Both the position numbers and the translations under genes were made by a program. The notes beneath the pieces are model-generated. The model had not been told where the DNA came from. It worked only from the letters and a program-made list of their open reading frames with translations, and did no database searches. From assembly GCF_003054045.1 (NCBI RefSeq), contig NZ_QBKH01000005.1:372001-436000 (forward strand): 64,000 bases of DNA, read 5' to 3'. Of this stretch, positions 51,726-59,641 are shown in pieces. This DNA is from Sphingobacterium faecium (GTDB taxonomy: Bacteria > Bacteroidota > Bacteroidia > Sphingobacteriales > Sphingobacteriaceae). The number at the start of each line of letters is the position of its first letter. The first letter of the stretch is position 1.

Positions 51726-51764
51726 AATTATAAAGGGTTTGACATGGCCAAACCCTTTATAATT
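51726..51764. terminator. Hairpin at the end of the helicase gene
   Basis: 16-bp perfect stem, arms 51726-51741 and 51749-51764, overlapping the helicase stop codon. Confidence 0.85.
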
Positions 51765-52980
51765 AATCTTTCTTAACGAATTTTTTGAATTTCTTCTTTC
51801 TTGTATTTTTCTTTTTATGTTCCGAAAAACGATTTGGATCAAAAACTGGACCTTCAGAAAAACCTGCTGGCAGTGGCAGTTTTTCAATACTTGATCCGAT
51901 CAACTCTTCGATCTTGGCAAAGCGCTGTTGATCTTTCTGATTAACAAAAGTAATTGCTGTTCCTGTGGTCGCTGCTCGAGCAGTACGACCCACACGATGA
52001 ATATAATCTTCTGGATCCGGCGGTACATCATAGTTGATAACCAAACTGATCCCTACGATATCAATACCTCTGGAAATAACATCAGTACCGATCAATACAT
52101 TGATCTTTTTTGCTTTAAAACGATTCATGATATCTTCACGTTGCACCTGCTCCAAATCAGAGTGAAATGCCTCAACTGCGATCCCATTCTTATGCAGATC
52201 AATAGACAATCGCTTTACAAATTCTTTTTTAGAGGCAAAAATAATGGTGCTTGTATAGATAGGGTTGGTAAGAATGTGTTGTATCAGCGCTGTTTTTTGA
52301 TCATCATATACCATATAAACCTGTTGACTAATACCTTCAGAAGGTTTTGATAAAGCAATATTGATCTCCGTTGGATTGTGTAATATTTGCTTAGCTAGTG
52401 TTCTAATCTTACCTGGCATCGTGGCAGAGAACAATAAATTTTGTCTTTTTTCAGGAAGAAAACTAATAATTTTCATTATATCTTCATGAAATCCCATATC
52501 TAACATACGGTCGGCTTCGTCAAGAATAAAATGCTTCACTTTATTAAAATGAAGTTTTCCTGAAGCCAAATGTGCAATTAAGCGACCAGGCGTTGCCACG
52601 ATAATATTCGCTCCTTCTTTTATTGCTGTACGTTGCTGTTCGTAATCCATTCCATTTCCCCCGCCGTATACAGCTATGGAAGTGGCTCCAGTAAAATAGC
52701 CTAAACCCATGATTTGCTGATCAATCTGTAAAGCCAGCTCTCGAGTTGGAACTAAAATTAACGTATTTATATAGTCGGATTGTTCCTCGGCGATCTGATG
52801 TAGAACGGGTAGTAAATAAGATGCTGTTTTACCCGTACCTGTTTGCGCGCAAGCAATCAAATCTTTATGCTCCAGCACAACAGGTATTGCCTGTTCCTGG
52901 ATAGGTGTTGCATCTTCATATCCCATGCTATCTAAGCCCTCTTCCAACGAAGATGCTAAACCAAATTCTGTAAATTTCAA
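51763..52980 (-). CDS. rhlE: DEAD-box RNA helicase, RhlE type
   Basis: 405 residues, TTG start (MKFTEFGLASSLEEGL is the usual RhlE N-terminus and no upstream ATG is in frame). All motifs are present: Q motif YEDATPIQEQAI, I AQTGTGKT, Ia PTRELA, II LDEADRML, III SAT, V GTDVISRGID and VI HRVGRTARA. A basic C-terminal tail (about 380-405, KKKNTRKKKFKKFVKKD) fits RNA binding. ATP-dependent RNA unwinding in ribosome assembly or cold adaptation. Confidence 0.95.
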   Translation of the reverse strand: MKFTEFGLASSLEEGLDSMGYEDATPIQEQAIPVVLEHKDLIACAQTGTGKTASYLLPVLHQIAEEQSDYINTLILVPTRELALQIDQQIMGLGYFTGATSIAVYGGGNGMDYEQQRTAIKEGANIIVATPGRLIAHLASGKLHFNKVKHFILDEADRMLDMGFHEDIMKIISFLPEKRQNLLFSATMPGKIRTLAKQILHNPTEINIALSKPSEGISQQVYMVYDDQKTALIQHILTNPIYTSTIIFASKKEFVKRLSIDLHKNGIAVEAFHSDLEQVQREDIMNRFKAKKINVLIGTDVISRGIDIVGISLVINYDVPPDPEDYIHRVGRTARAATTGTAITFVNQKDQQRFAKIEELIGSSIEKLPLPAGFSEGPVFDPNRFSEHKKKNTRKKKFKKFVKKD

Positions 52981-53167
52981 TATTTTTTATCTTTTACTTT
53001 AAAAATCAGCATAATGTAAGCTTTTTTTTCTTATTTACCGTATATTAAATAATAACTGCATGATTTTCAGTAAATTATATATAAAGCTATCAGATTTGGG
53101 AGAGATTAATAATTCTATTTTATTACAAGTTTAAAATGAAAATAATAAGGATTATAGAGTAAAAAAG

Positions 53168-53197
53168 AAAGACCTAATTTATCACGATTAGATCTTT
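53168..53197 (-). terminator. Terminator of the small DUF2892-like gene
   Basis: Arms 53168-53178 and 53187-53197; on the minus-strand RNA all 11 positions pair with one G-U wobble, and a T-rich tract follows (complement of 53161-53166). Confidence 0.8.
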
Positions 53198-53230
53198 GCT
53201 TTTTATATATCGAAATTGCTTATTATCAAT

Positions 53231-53530
53231 TTAATCTTTCTTAATAAAGTATCGATGCTCAATCACTTCGACACGCTCGGCATCGTCCTCAATGGCTTTC
53301 TTGACAGCACATTTGCCAGTCACACCTCGGTAGACAAGTGCTCCTCCTAGAGACAACCCAGAAAGTGCCGTTAAAGGGTGCTTTATTAAAAACCTCACAC
53401 CTGCACCTAATATAAATCCACCAGCTACAACTGAAAGTATACGCTCTGAGGTTTCAATTTTACCATTTTCACAGTTTTCGTCTACCTTACTTTTAACTTT
53501 GCTAATTACTTTATCTACTAACGTACCCAT
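53231..53530 (-). CDS. DUF2892/YgaP-like small membrane protein
   Basis: 99 residues with two closely spaced hydrophobic segments (ERILSVVAGGFILGAGVRFLI and TALSGLSLGGALVYRGVTG) and the GKC motif after the second, the layout of the YgaP-type inner-membrane domain. An acidic tail and a cysteine-containing N-terminal extension flank it. Divergent from a TauE/SafE permease across 105 bp. Function unknown; YgaP-type domains often accompany rhodanese or sulfur metabolism, and the neighbouring putative sulfite/sulfur permease is consistent with that. Confidence 0.78.
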   Translation of the reverse strand: MGTLVDKVISKVKSKVDENCENGKIETSERILSVVAGGFILGAGVRFLIKHPLTALSGLSLGGALVYRGVTGKCAVKKAIEDDAERVEVIEHRYFIKKD

Positions 53531-53635
53531 ATGTATAAATTTTATAAGTTGTTCTACTTTTTATAACAATCTGCGTACAGTTTTGTTTTTGTTTACTAAT
53601 ATTTATTCCGTTCTTTGCGACACAATGTTTCAACG

Positions 53636-54424
53636 ATGGAAATCATAGGTTATACTTTATCCATTTTCATCGGTATCACGCTCGGATTAATCGGTGCAGG
53701 TGGTTCCATTTTAACTGTACCGGTCTTAGTCTACTTATTCCATATACATCCTACATTAGCAACATCGTATTCCCTATTTATTGTTGGTTTCACGAGCTTA
53801 ATAGGTAGTTTCCTTAAAATAAAAGAAAATGGTGTGGATTATAGTGCAGCGACTTATTTTGGAATTCCTTCCGTCTTTGTCATCCTCATCGTTCGTAAAG
53901 TTTTACTGGTCCATATTCCAGAAGTTATTTTGCAAATCCATCATTTTCAATTGACAAAATCAACGATCACTATGATTGCTTTTGCGGTATTGATGTTGGG
54001 CGCTTCCTGGAGTATGATCAAAAATAAACAAATTCAGGTCAGTACCAATCATCCTATAAAACAACCAATAACAAAAATGATCTTTTGGGGAATTGGAATT
54101 GGTTTAGTGACGGGCTTCTTAGGAGCTGGCGGAGGATTTTTAATTATTCCTGCTTTAGTTATTTTATTGCGCATGCCGATCCGAATTGCAATTGGCACTT
54201 CGCTATCCATCATAACCTTAAATTCACTCATCGGATTTTTAGGAGATATAGATCATGTACAAATGGATTGGTTTTTCTTAGTAAAGCTACTTTCTATAAC
54301 GATCCTAGGTGTAGCAATAGGTAGTTATCTGCAAAAAAAAATCGCGACGGACAAGTTAAAACCAATTTTTGGTTGGTTTATATTTTTTGTGGGTACGTAT
54401 ATTTTAATTAAGGAACTCTTTTAG
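53636..54424 (+). CDS. TauE/SafE-family permease
   Basis: 262 residues from ATG 53636 (MEIIGYTLSIFIGITLGLIG), eight predicted helices in two repeats, each opening with the family glycine motif: GLIGAGGSILTVPVLVYL and GFLGAGGGFLIIPALVIL. Members export or import sulfite, sulfoacetate, taurine or related organosulfur anions. An upstream in-frame TTG (53615) would add seven residues without homology and overlaps a -7-like GTTCTTTG, so the ATG is preferred. Substrate not determinable. Confidence 0.92.
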   Translation: MEIIGYTLSIFIGITLGLIGAGGSILTVPVLVYLFHIHPTLATSYSLFIVGFTSLIGSFLKIKENGVDYSAATYFGIPSVFVILIVRKVLLVHIPEVILQIHHFQLTKSTITMIAFAVLMLGASWSMIKNKQIQVSTNHPIKQPITKMIFWGIGIGLVTGFLGAGGGFLIIPALVILLRMPIRIAIGTSLSIITLNSLIGFLGDIDHVQMDWFFLVKLLSITILGVAIGSYLQKKIATDKLKPIFGWFIFFVGTYILIKELF

Positions 54425-54493
54425 TTATCTTGCTATTATTAGCACGTAAATTGTATTGTTAACTTAAAAATGGAGTAACTTATTAAAGATCTT

Positions 54494-55339
54494 ATGCTCG
54501 TAAAAAAATATTCTGGGGAGTTAGTCCCATTTAATAGCGACAGTTTACGTCACTCGTTGACACGTTCGGGAGCTAATCATGATCAGGTAGAAAAAGTGTA
54601 CGCTCAAATAAAAGAAAAATTATTTGATGGTATCAGTACGAAGGCCTTATACCAATTAGCTTTTGAGGCTTTGAAATCTCAAAGAAACTCGCTTGCAGCT
54701 CGATATAGTCTAAAAAAGGCACTTCGCGAACTTGGCCCAGAGGGGTTCTATTTCGAGAAATGGATAGGTCGATTATTTCAAGAGTATGGATTTGAAAGTA
54801 CAACAGGACAAACAGTGCAGGGACATGCTGTGTCACATGAGATTGATGTAGTGGCTGCTAAAGGCAATGAAATGCTTGCTATTGAATGTAAGTTCAGAAA
54901 TGATATTGACGCTAAAATCTCGGTAACAACCCCGATGTATTTTTTGTCTCGATTGAACGACATCAGTGATATTGATTATCATTTTTTTGGGCAATACAAA
55001 AAGTTTACACAAGGCTGGCTTGTCACCAATGCTTATTTAACCTCTGATTCTAAAGATTTTGGAAAATACTACGGCGTAAACTTTCTTTCATGGGATTATC
55101 CCGAAGACAATAGTATAAAAAGACGTGTAGATAGAGCCGTATTTTATCCGGTGACCTGCTTGACCACACTAACTGATGAACAGGAAAAAACACTATTGCA
55201 ACATCAGATCATATTGGTGAAAGATATCTTAAAAGATAAAAATGCGCTTCAATCTCTCCAACTAAGTCCAGAAAAAGTAAGATTAGTGCTACAAGAGGCT
55301 AAAGAATTGATCGATTATAAAGTGGATGAAGAATCCTGA
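54494..55339 (+). CDS. ATP-cone domain fused to an Mrr-like restriction endonuclease fold
   Basis: 281 residues. The N-terminal ATP-cone (about 2-83) includes VKKYSGELVPFNSDSLRHSLTRSGA and AARYSLKKAL. The PD-(D/E)xK nuclease domain (about 85-200) includes FYFEKWIGRLFQEYGFEST (Glu88), SHEIDVVAAKGNEMLAIECKF (Asp118, Glu131, Lys133) and a following conserved strand region GWLVTNAYLTSD. A C-terminal helical segment (about 220-281) follows. The catalytic D-ExK set is complete, so nuclease activity is plausible, with the ATP-cone as nucleotide sensor. No methyltransferase or other restriction gene is adjacent. Candidate nucleotide-gated DNA repair or defence nuclease (inference). Confidence 0.88.
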   Translation: MLVKKYSGELVPFNSDSLRHSLTRSGANHDQVEKVYAQIKEKLFDGISTKALYQLAFEALKSQRNSLAARYSLKKALRELGPEGFYFEKWIGRLFQEYGFESTTGQTVQGHAVSHEIDVVAAKGNEMLAIECKFRNDIDAKISVTTPMYFLSRLNDISDIDYHFFGQYKKFTQGWLVTNAYLTSDSKDFGKYYGVNFLSWDYPEDNSIKRRVDRAVFYPVTCLTTLTDEQEKTLLQHQIILVKDILKDKNALQSLQLSPEKVRLVLQEAKELIDYKVDEES

Positions 55340-55416
55340 TGAATATGATATTTTATTAGACCAAATACGATCAATGACTCTTCCACTACGAGAGATTACT
55401 TTTTATAACATTTTAA

Positions 55417-55474
55417 TTTAGTACTGTTTTTTCACTTTATTTACTGCGGTAACAAGCGAAAAAACAGTACTAAA
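55417..55474. terminator. Long hairpin between convergent nuclease and ispE genes
   Basis: Perfect 17-bp stem, arms 55417-55433 and 55458-55474; its 24-nt loop contains a second TTAC-TGCG-GTAA hairpin. T/A runs inside the stem fit a bidirectional terminator, though it is 78 bp from one stop codon and 141 bp from the other. Confidence 0.65.
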
Positions 55475-55614
55475 ATATACTTAATAATGAAAAACAGATC
55501 CGTACTTTACTATACTTTATTGATCAATTATAAAAAGAAATCTACAGAGATGAACTTGGGATAATAACCAATTTTATAATTAAAGACCATTTTCTGTCTA
55601 CGCATTACACACGG

Positions 55615-56430
55615 TCAGGAGAGATCTATTGGATAATAAATATCTCCAAAGACCTTTAAGCCATCCAATGCTACAGGATTTTCAAAAATCCCGTAAACGG
55701 AAGAACCTGAACCTGACATGGAAGCATATACAGCACCAAAAGAATATAGTGCATCTTTTAATTCCTTTATTTTTGGAAACTGTTCAAATATGCTCAACTC
55801 AAAATCATTGTTCAAATAGTATTTCCATTCTTGTATAGGGAGTTTGATAATCGATCTTAAATCAAACTCTGGTTGCTTAGCTTCTACTCCACGATAGGCT
55901 TCTGCTGTTGATATGTGAATATTAGGATTAATAACAACGATATAATAGGCGCTTAAATTTAATTTAAGCGGAGAGAAATCGGTTCCAATTCCTGTAGCAT
56001 ATACAGGCTTATTATCTATAAAAAATGGACAGTCTGCGCCTAACTGTTTCGCGTAAGTCTGCAATTGTTTAACAGACAGCTCAAGCTCAAAACTGTCATT
56101 TAACATTTTCAAAACATAAGCAGCATCAGCGGAACCTCCTCCCATTCCAGCACCTATAGGAATTCTTTTTATTAAATGAATTGCGATTGATGGAATATCA
56201 AAATCTTGTTTAATTAATTGATAAGCACGCTCACAAAGGTTCATTCCTTCTCCAGGAATAACAATGCCTTCTGAATAAAAAACAGTTGGACCGGATTCCA
56301 AAGGAATGATTTCGACCACATCATATAATTTAACAGGATAGAATATGGTTTCCAAATCATGATAACCATCTGGTCGTTTTCCTACGATATGTAGGCCCAG
56401 ATTTATTTTAGCATTTGCAAATGATAGCAT
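55615..56430 (-). CDS. ispE: 4-diphosphocytidyl-2-C-methyl-D-erythritol kinase
   Basis: 271-residue GHMP kinase of the MEP isoprenoid pathway. N-terminal FANAKINLGLHIVGKRPDGYHDLETIFYP, ATP loop IPIGAGMGGGSADAAYVL and C-terminal ASMSGSGSSVYGIF are all diagnostic. Full length. Monocistronic or with the Nudix gene 43 bp upstream on the same strand. Isoprenoid precursors feed menaquinone side chains, whose ring genes lie just upstream. Confidence 0.97.
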   Translation of the reverse strand: MLSFANAKINLGLHIVGKRPDGYHDLETIFYPVKLYDVVEIIPLESGPTVFYSEGIVIPGEGMNLCERAYQLIKQDFDIPSIAIHLIKRIPIGAGMGGGSADAAYVLKMLNDSFELELSVKQLQTYAKQLGADCPFFIDNKPVYATGIGTDFSPLKLNLSAYYIVVINPNIHISTAEAYRGVEAKQPEFDLRSIIKLPIQEWKYYLNNDFELSIFEQFPKIKELKDALYSFGAVYASMSGSGSSVYGIFENPVALDGLKVFGDIYYPIDLS

Positions 56431-56473
56431 AATGTATGTTTAATATGAGATCGGTTAAACTTTAAATTCTATT

Positions 56474-56887
56474 TTAATATTCAAAAGTACCTGCTTTCCA
56501 AATTGGAATAGTAAATTGTTCGATAAGGTGAGCTAATGGATAGTTTTCATAATTATCCAATGTTAACCAAATAGCTTCCTCAATCTCGGCCTGTGGAAAG
56601 ACATCTAGGGCTGCTTTTAATTCAATTTTAAAGATCTCTCCCCTCACTATGGTATCAACTTCATTGACAGCTTCGGTCTCATGAAACCCCAGGTATTCCA
56701 GCTCAGATAAGGAGATATTTAGATCTAACTCTTCTTTTAATTCTCGAACAAGTGCTTGAGAAGAAAGCTCACCTTTTTCTATCTTGCCACCTGGCATCAT
56801 GTAATATGTAGAATTTTTTTTCCTAACAACCAAAAGCCTGTTATTCGGATCCACTAACATAGCTCCTGCTAAATAAATCTTGTTCAT
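56474..56887 (-). CDS. Nudix hydrolase
   Basis: 137 residues from ATG 56887 (MNKIYLAGAMLVD); a TTG at 56908 would add seven residues without a clear benefit. The complete Nudix box GGKIEKGELSSQALVRELKEEL matches Gx5Ex7REUxEExGU except leucine at the final glycine. An NTP or nucleoside-diphosphate derivative is the substrate; the specific one cannot be told. It lies 43 bp upstream of ispE on the same strand. Confidence 0.92.
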   Translation of the reverse strand: MNKIYLAGAMLVDPNNRLLVVRKKNSTYYMMPGGKIEKGELSSQALVRELKEELDLNISLSELEYLGFHETEAVNEVDTIVRGEIFKIELKAALDVFPQAEIEEAIWLTLDNYENYPLAHLIEQFTIPIWKAGTFEY

Positions 56888-56936
56888 ATCTTTTTTTATT
56901 GAAATCAAACTACTTTCCTATAATTAAGAATATAAA

Positions 56937-56970
56937 GTAAAAAGCGATTATCTCCATAATCGCTTTTTAC
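56937..56970. terminator. Terminator of the menaquinone operon
   Basis: 15-bp perfect stem, arms 56937-56951 and 56956-56970, 4-nt loop, T run in the distal arm on either strand. Confidence 0.92.
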
Positions 56971-56987
56971 CAATTTTTGTTTTACTG

Positions 56988-57716
56988 CTAAGTATCTAAC
57001 TCTTTTAATAAAACTAAATATTTACCAATAGCTTTCCTCTTATCTTCAGTAAGATGATAGTTTAAGCTTGAAGTTAAATAATGATGATAATCAAAATCTT
57101 CATATTTGGGTAGGCCCGCAATTACAGCTTCCGGCTCCGAGACGCCTACTTTTAGAGCCTCGTTAAATAACCTTATAAAATCTACTGTTAATGTTTTTGT
57201 ACTTACCCAGACTGCAAATGCAAATGGAAGACCTGTAAATTCTTTCCACATAAGTCCTAAATCGTAAACAAAAGGTACCGTCTTCTTCTTACCAAAAGTA
57301 CGGTCACCGATCAGTACATACGCGTCAGCCCCTTCGATATCTGTCACGATCCTCACGTCGCGCTTCCAATGATTTTTAAGCAGTACTCGTGCTAACCCAT
57401 TAGAAGTACGTGATTGCTTATCCAAATATAATGTCTGGATTTCCTCAATCGGTTTGTGAGCAAAAATAAAAACCGAATCCACAGCCCCCTCTGTACCAAT
57501 ACAATAATCGGTAATGATATGCGCATGCGGAAGACTTAATAAAGCTGCTACAGGAATTATACCTAAATCAGCTTGGTCATCAATCACTTTTTGGGCACAT
57601 ACACTCGGATTATCCAAGCTCAATTCGATCTGATCTAAAACTGCGGATTGTCTAATCCCATTTAAAAACGGCAATGTATTCGTATACGAAACTGCCGATA
57701 CTCTCACTTTATCCAT
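56988..57716 (-). CDS. mqnA: Chorismate dehydratase MqnA (futalosine pathway)
   Basis: 242 residues, periplasmic-binding-protein-like fold of the MqnA/MqnD family: RVSAVSYTNTLPFLNGI, DQADLGIIPVAALLSL, SRTSNGLARVLLKNHW, VLIGDRTF and GLPFAFAVWVS. It converts chorismate to 3-enolpyruvoylbenzoate, the first step of the futalosine route to menaquinone. The start overlaps the end of the histidine-phosphatase gene by 8 bp. The gene order mqnE, phosphatase, mqnA supports the assignment. Confidence 0.94.
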   Translation of the reverse strand: MDKVRVSAVSYTNTLPFLNGIRQSAVLDQIELSLDNPSVCAQKVIDDQADLGIIPVAALLSLPHAHIITDYCIGTEGAVDSVFIFAHKPIEEIQTLYLDKQSRTSNGLARVLLKNHWKRDVRIVTDIEGADAYVLIGDRTFGKKKTVPFVYDLGLMWKEFTGLPFAFAVWVSTKTLTVDFIRLFNEALKVGVSEPEAVIAGLPKYEDFDYHHYLTSSLNYHLTEDKRKAIGKYLVLLKELDT

Positions 57717-58335
57717 TTGTCAATACCTCTAGATGTTTCGTATTATAATAGTCAATAATTTCAAATTGATCATGATCATACGTTAATTTATATAAGGCAG
57801 TGTTTGTATGAGGAAATTCATCCATTTTTGAGGCATCTACTCCTGTCAATAAGCAAAGAATAATACGTAATGCGCGACCATGCATGCAGACCAGTACGGT
57901 TTCTTCATGCTCTTGTTTAACCATATGTGCGATGGCCTCACTTTGACGTAACATCAATGCATTAGGAGATTCCCCCTCATCTACACTGACATCCAATTCA
58001 CCATTTTTCCATGCTGAGACCAGCTCATTGAATCCACTCATGATAGATTCGTCTTGCTCTTTACCTTCGTAGATTCCCCAACTAATTTCATCTAAACCCT
58101 CGAGTTCTTGCCAAGAAATACCATCTCTGATAAAAGATTCTACTGTCTGATGTGTTCTCAATAAGGTTGAGGTATAAATTTTATCAAACGGGATATCTTT
58201 ATAAGCATCATAAAAAGCCTGAGCTTGTGCCATTCCCGTTTCATTAAGTGGAGAATTCACGCCACGCCCCTGAACAATACCTTTCAAATTCAGATCGGTC
58301 TGTCCATGCCGAATAAAATAAAAAGTCTTTTTCAA
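57709..58335 (-). CDS. Histidine-phosphatase-superfamily protein between mqnE and mqnA
   Basis: 208 residues, TTG start. Branch-1 histidine phosphatase/phosphoglycerate-mutase fold: FIRHGQTDLNLKGIVQGRGV with the phospho-histidine, STLLRTHQTVE, the acid glutamate region EISWGIYEGKEQD, and CMHGRALRIILCLL with the second histidine. It lies 8 bp after mqnE and overlaps mqnA by 8 bp, so all three are one operon. A role in menaquinone synthesis is suggested by coupling but not established; it may be a general sugar-phosphate phosphatase. Confidence 0.93.
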   Translation of the reverse strand: MKKTFYFIRHGQTDLNLKGIVQGRGVNSPLNETGMAQAQAFYDAYKDIPFDKIYTSTLLRTHQTVESFIRDGISWQELEGLDEISWGIYEGKEQDESIMSGFNELVSAWKNGELDVSVDEGESPNALMLRQSEAIAHMVKQEHEETVLVCMHGRALRIILCLLTGVDASKMDEFPHTNTALYKLTYDHDQFEIIDYYNTKHLEVLTNG

Positions 58336-58343
58336 AATATATC

Positions 58344-59549
58344 TTAATTATTTACAACAGGAAGTGCATAATAATTTTTTTTCTTGCTATCGTCTTCAAA
58401 AACTACATCCTTGTAATCGGTGACAACCTGATATAAGGTATCACGCTCTATTGGATGACGTCCTACCTTGCGAATCAACTCAACCAACTGTTGCGTTGAC
58501 ATACCTGGGTTCTGCTCCTCAGCTCCTGCCATACTGTAGATCTTCGTCGTATCATCCAATGTTCCGTCAATATCATCAACACCAAATGCCAATGACATTT
58601 GAGCTGTATCCCGTGAAATCATTGCCCAATAGGCTTTAATATGATCAAAATTATCCAAATAAATACGTGCTATCGCATAATTTCTCAAGTCTTCAATAAC
58701 AGAAACCTCGGGAATATGTGACATTTGATTTTCTTTATTTCGAAATTTCAATGGAATAAAAGTTTGAAAACCTCCAGTCTTATCTTGCAGTTGACGCAAT
58801 CTTTCCATGTGATCCACACGATGCCAAAACTCTTCAATATGACCGTATAGCATGGTTGCGTTGGTATGCATCCCTAATTTATGTGCTTGCTCGTGAATAT
58901 CTAGCCATTGTTCTGCAGTACATTTATCATGTGCAATCTGCTCTCTGATCTCTGGATGGAATATTTCTGCTCCACCACCAGGCATCGAATCCAGACCACA
59001 AGATTGCAAATATTTCATACCTTCATAATGGCTCAGTTTTGCTTTCTTGAATATATAGTAATATTCTACTGGCGTTAAACCTTTAATGTGCAATTCTGGA
59101 CGATGTGCCTTACATCTTTTAAAAAATTCGGCATAGAAATCAAGATTTTGTTTGGGCACGACACCTCCAGTAATATGAACTTCTGTAACGGCTTCATCAT
59201 CATATTTCTTTACGATGTCCATCATACCATCTACCTCCATTTCCCATCCTTCTGCACGCTCCTTGATCATACGGGAATATGAACAGAACTTACAATCGTA
59301 AACACACACATTCGTAGGCTCAATATGAAAGTTACGATTGAAAAATGTGATATCCCCATGTCTTTTCTCCCGAATATAATTCGCTAAAACACCCAAATAA
59401 CCCAATTCGGCATTTTTATAAAGGTATACACCCTCATCAAATGTGATGCGTTCTTCTTGCAACACTTTATTTGCTATATTTCTTAACTCACTATCCAAAA
59501 GCGGATTAGAAAGTAAGAAATTTAATTTTTCTTTAGCATCCATTATCAT
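58344..59549 (-). CDS. mqnE: Aminofutalosine synthase MqnE (radical SAM)
   Basis: 401 residues. Radical-SAM cluster motif CxxxCxxC in NVCVYDCKFCSYSR, followed by EVHITGGVVPKQNLDFY and a C-terminal TIM-barrel half including MLYGHIEEFWHRVDHMERLR and FIPLKFRN. It joins 3-enolpyruvoylbenzoate with SAM to give 6-amino-6-deoxyfutalosine. ATGATAATG offers two starts six bases apart; an AGGAG sequence 5 nt before the first ATG favours it. Promoter box TACATTTG lies just upstream. First gene of the mqnE-phosphatase-mqnA operon. Confidence 0.96.
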   Translation of the reverse strand: MIMDAKEKLNFLLSNPLLDSELRNIANKVLQEERITFDEGVYLYKNAELGYLGVLANYIREKRHGDITFFNRNFHIEPTNVCVYDCKFCSYSRMIKERAEGWEMEVDGMMDIVKKYDDEAVTEVHITGGVVPKQNLDFYAEFFKRCKAHRPELHIKGLTPVEYYYIFKKAKLSHYEGMKYLQSCGLDSMPGGGAEIFHPEIREQIAHDKCTAEQWLDIHEQAHKLGMHTNATMLYGHIEEFWHRVDHMERLRQLQDKTGGFQTFIPLKFRNKENQMSHIPEVSVIEDLRNYAIARIYLDNFDHIKAYWAMISRDTAQMSLAFGVDDIDGTLDDTTKIYSMAGAEEQNPGMSTQQLVELIRKVGRHPIERDTLYQVVTDYKDVVFEDDSKKKNYYALPVVNN

Positions 59550-59565
59550 GTCTCCTAGTCTATAA

Positions 59566-59573
59566 CAAATGTA
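59566..59573 (-). promoter_or_regulatory. -7 promoter box of the mqnE operon
   Basis: Minus-strand TACATTTG fits TAnnTTTG, 16 bp before the mqnE ATG, and overlaps the first arm of the upstream terminator. Confidence 0.6.
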
Positions 59574-59619
59574 CCAAAAACAAGGCTAAATTCGTAGAAT
59601 CTAGCCTTGTTTTTGGTAC
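59571..59619. terminator. Terminator between the ABC exporter and mqnE
   Basis: 18-bp perfect stem, arms 59571-59588 and 59602-59619, 13-nt loop. It ends the ABC transporter transcript on the minus strand. Confidence 0.9.
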
Positions 59620-59641
59620 AGCAATATCAGTGAAATAACCA

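Noticed and set aside
54494-55339. Type I, II or IV restriction-modification island.
   Set aside because: Single gene without methyltransferase, specificity or helicase subunits, and flanked by housekeeping genes.
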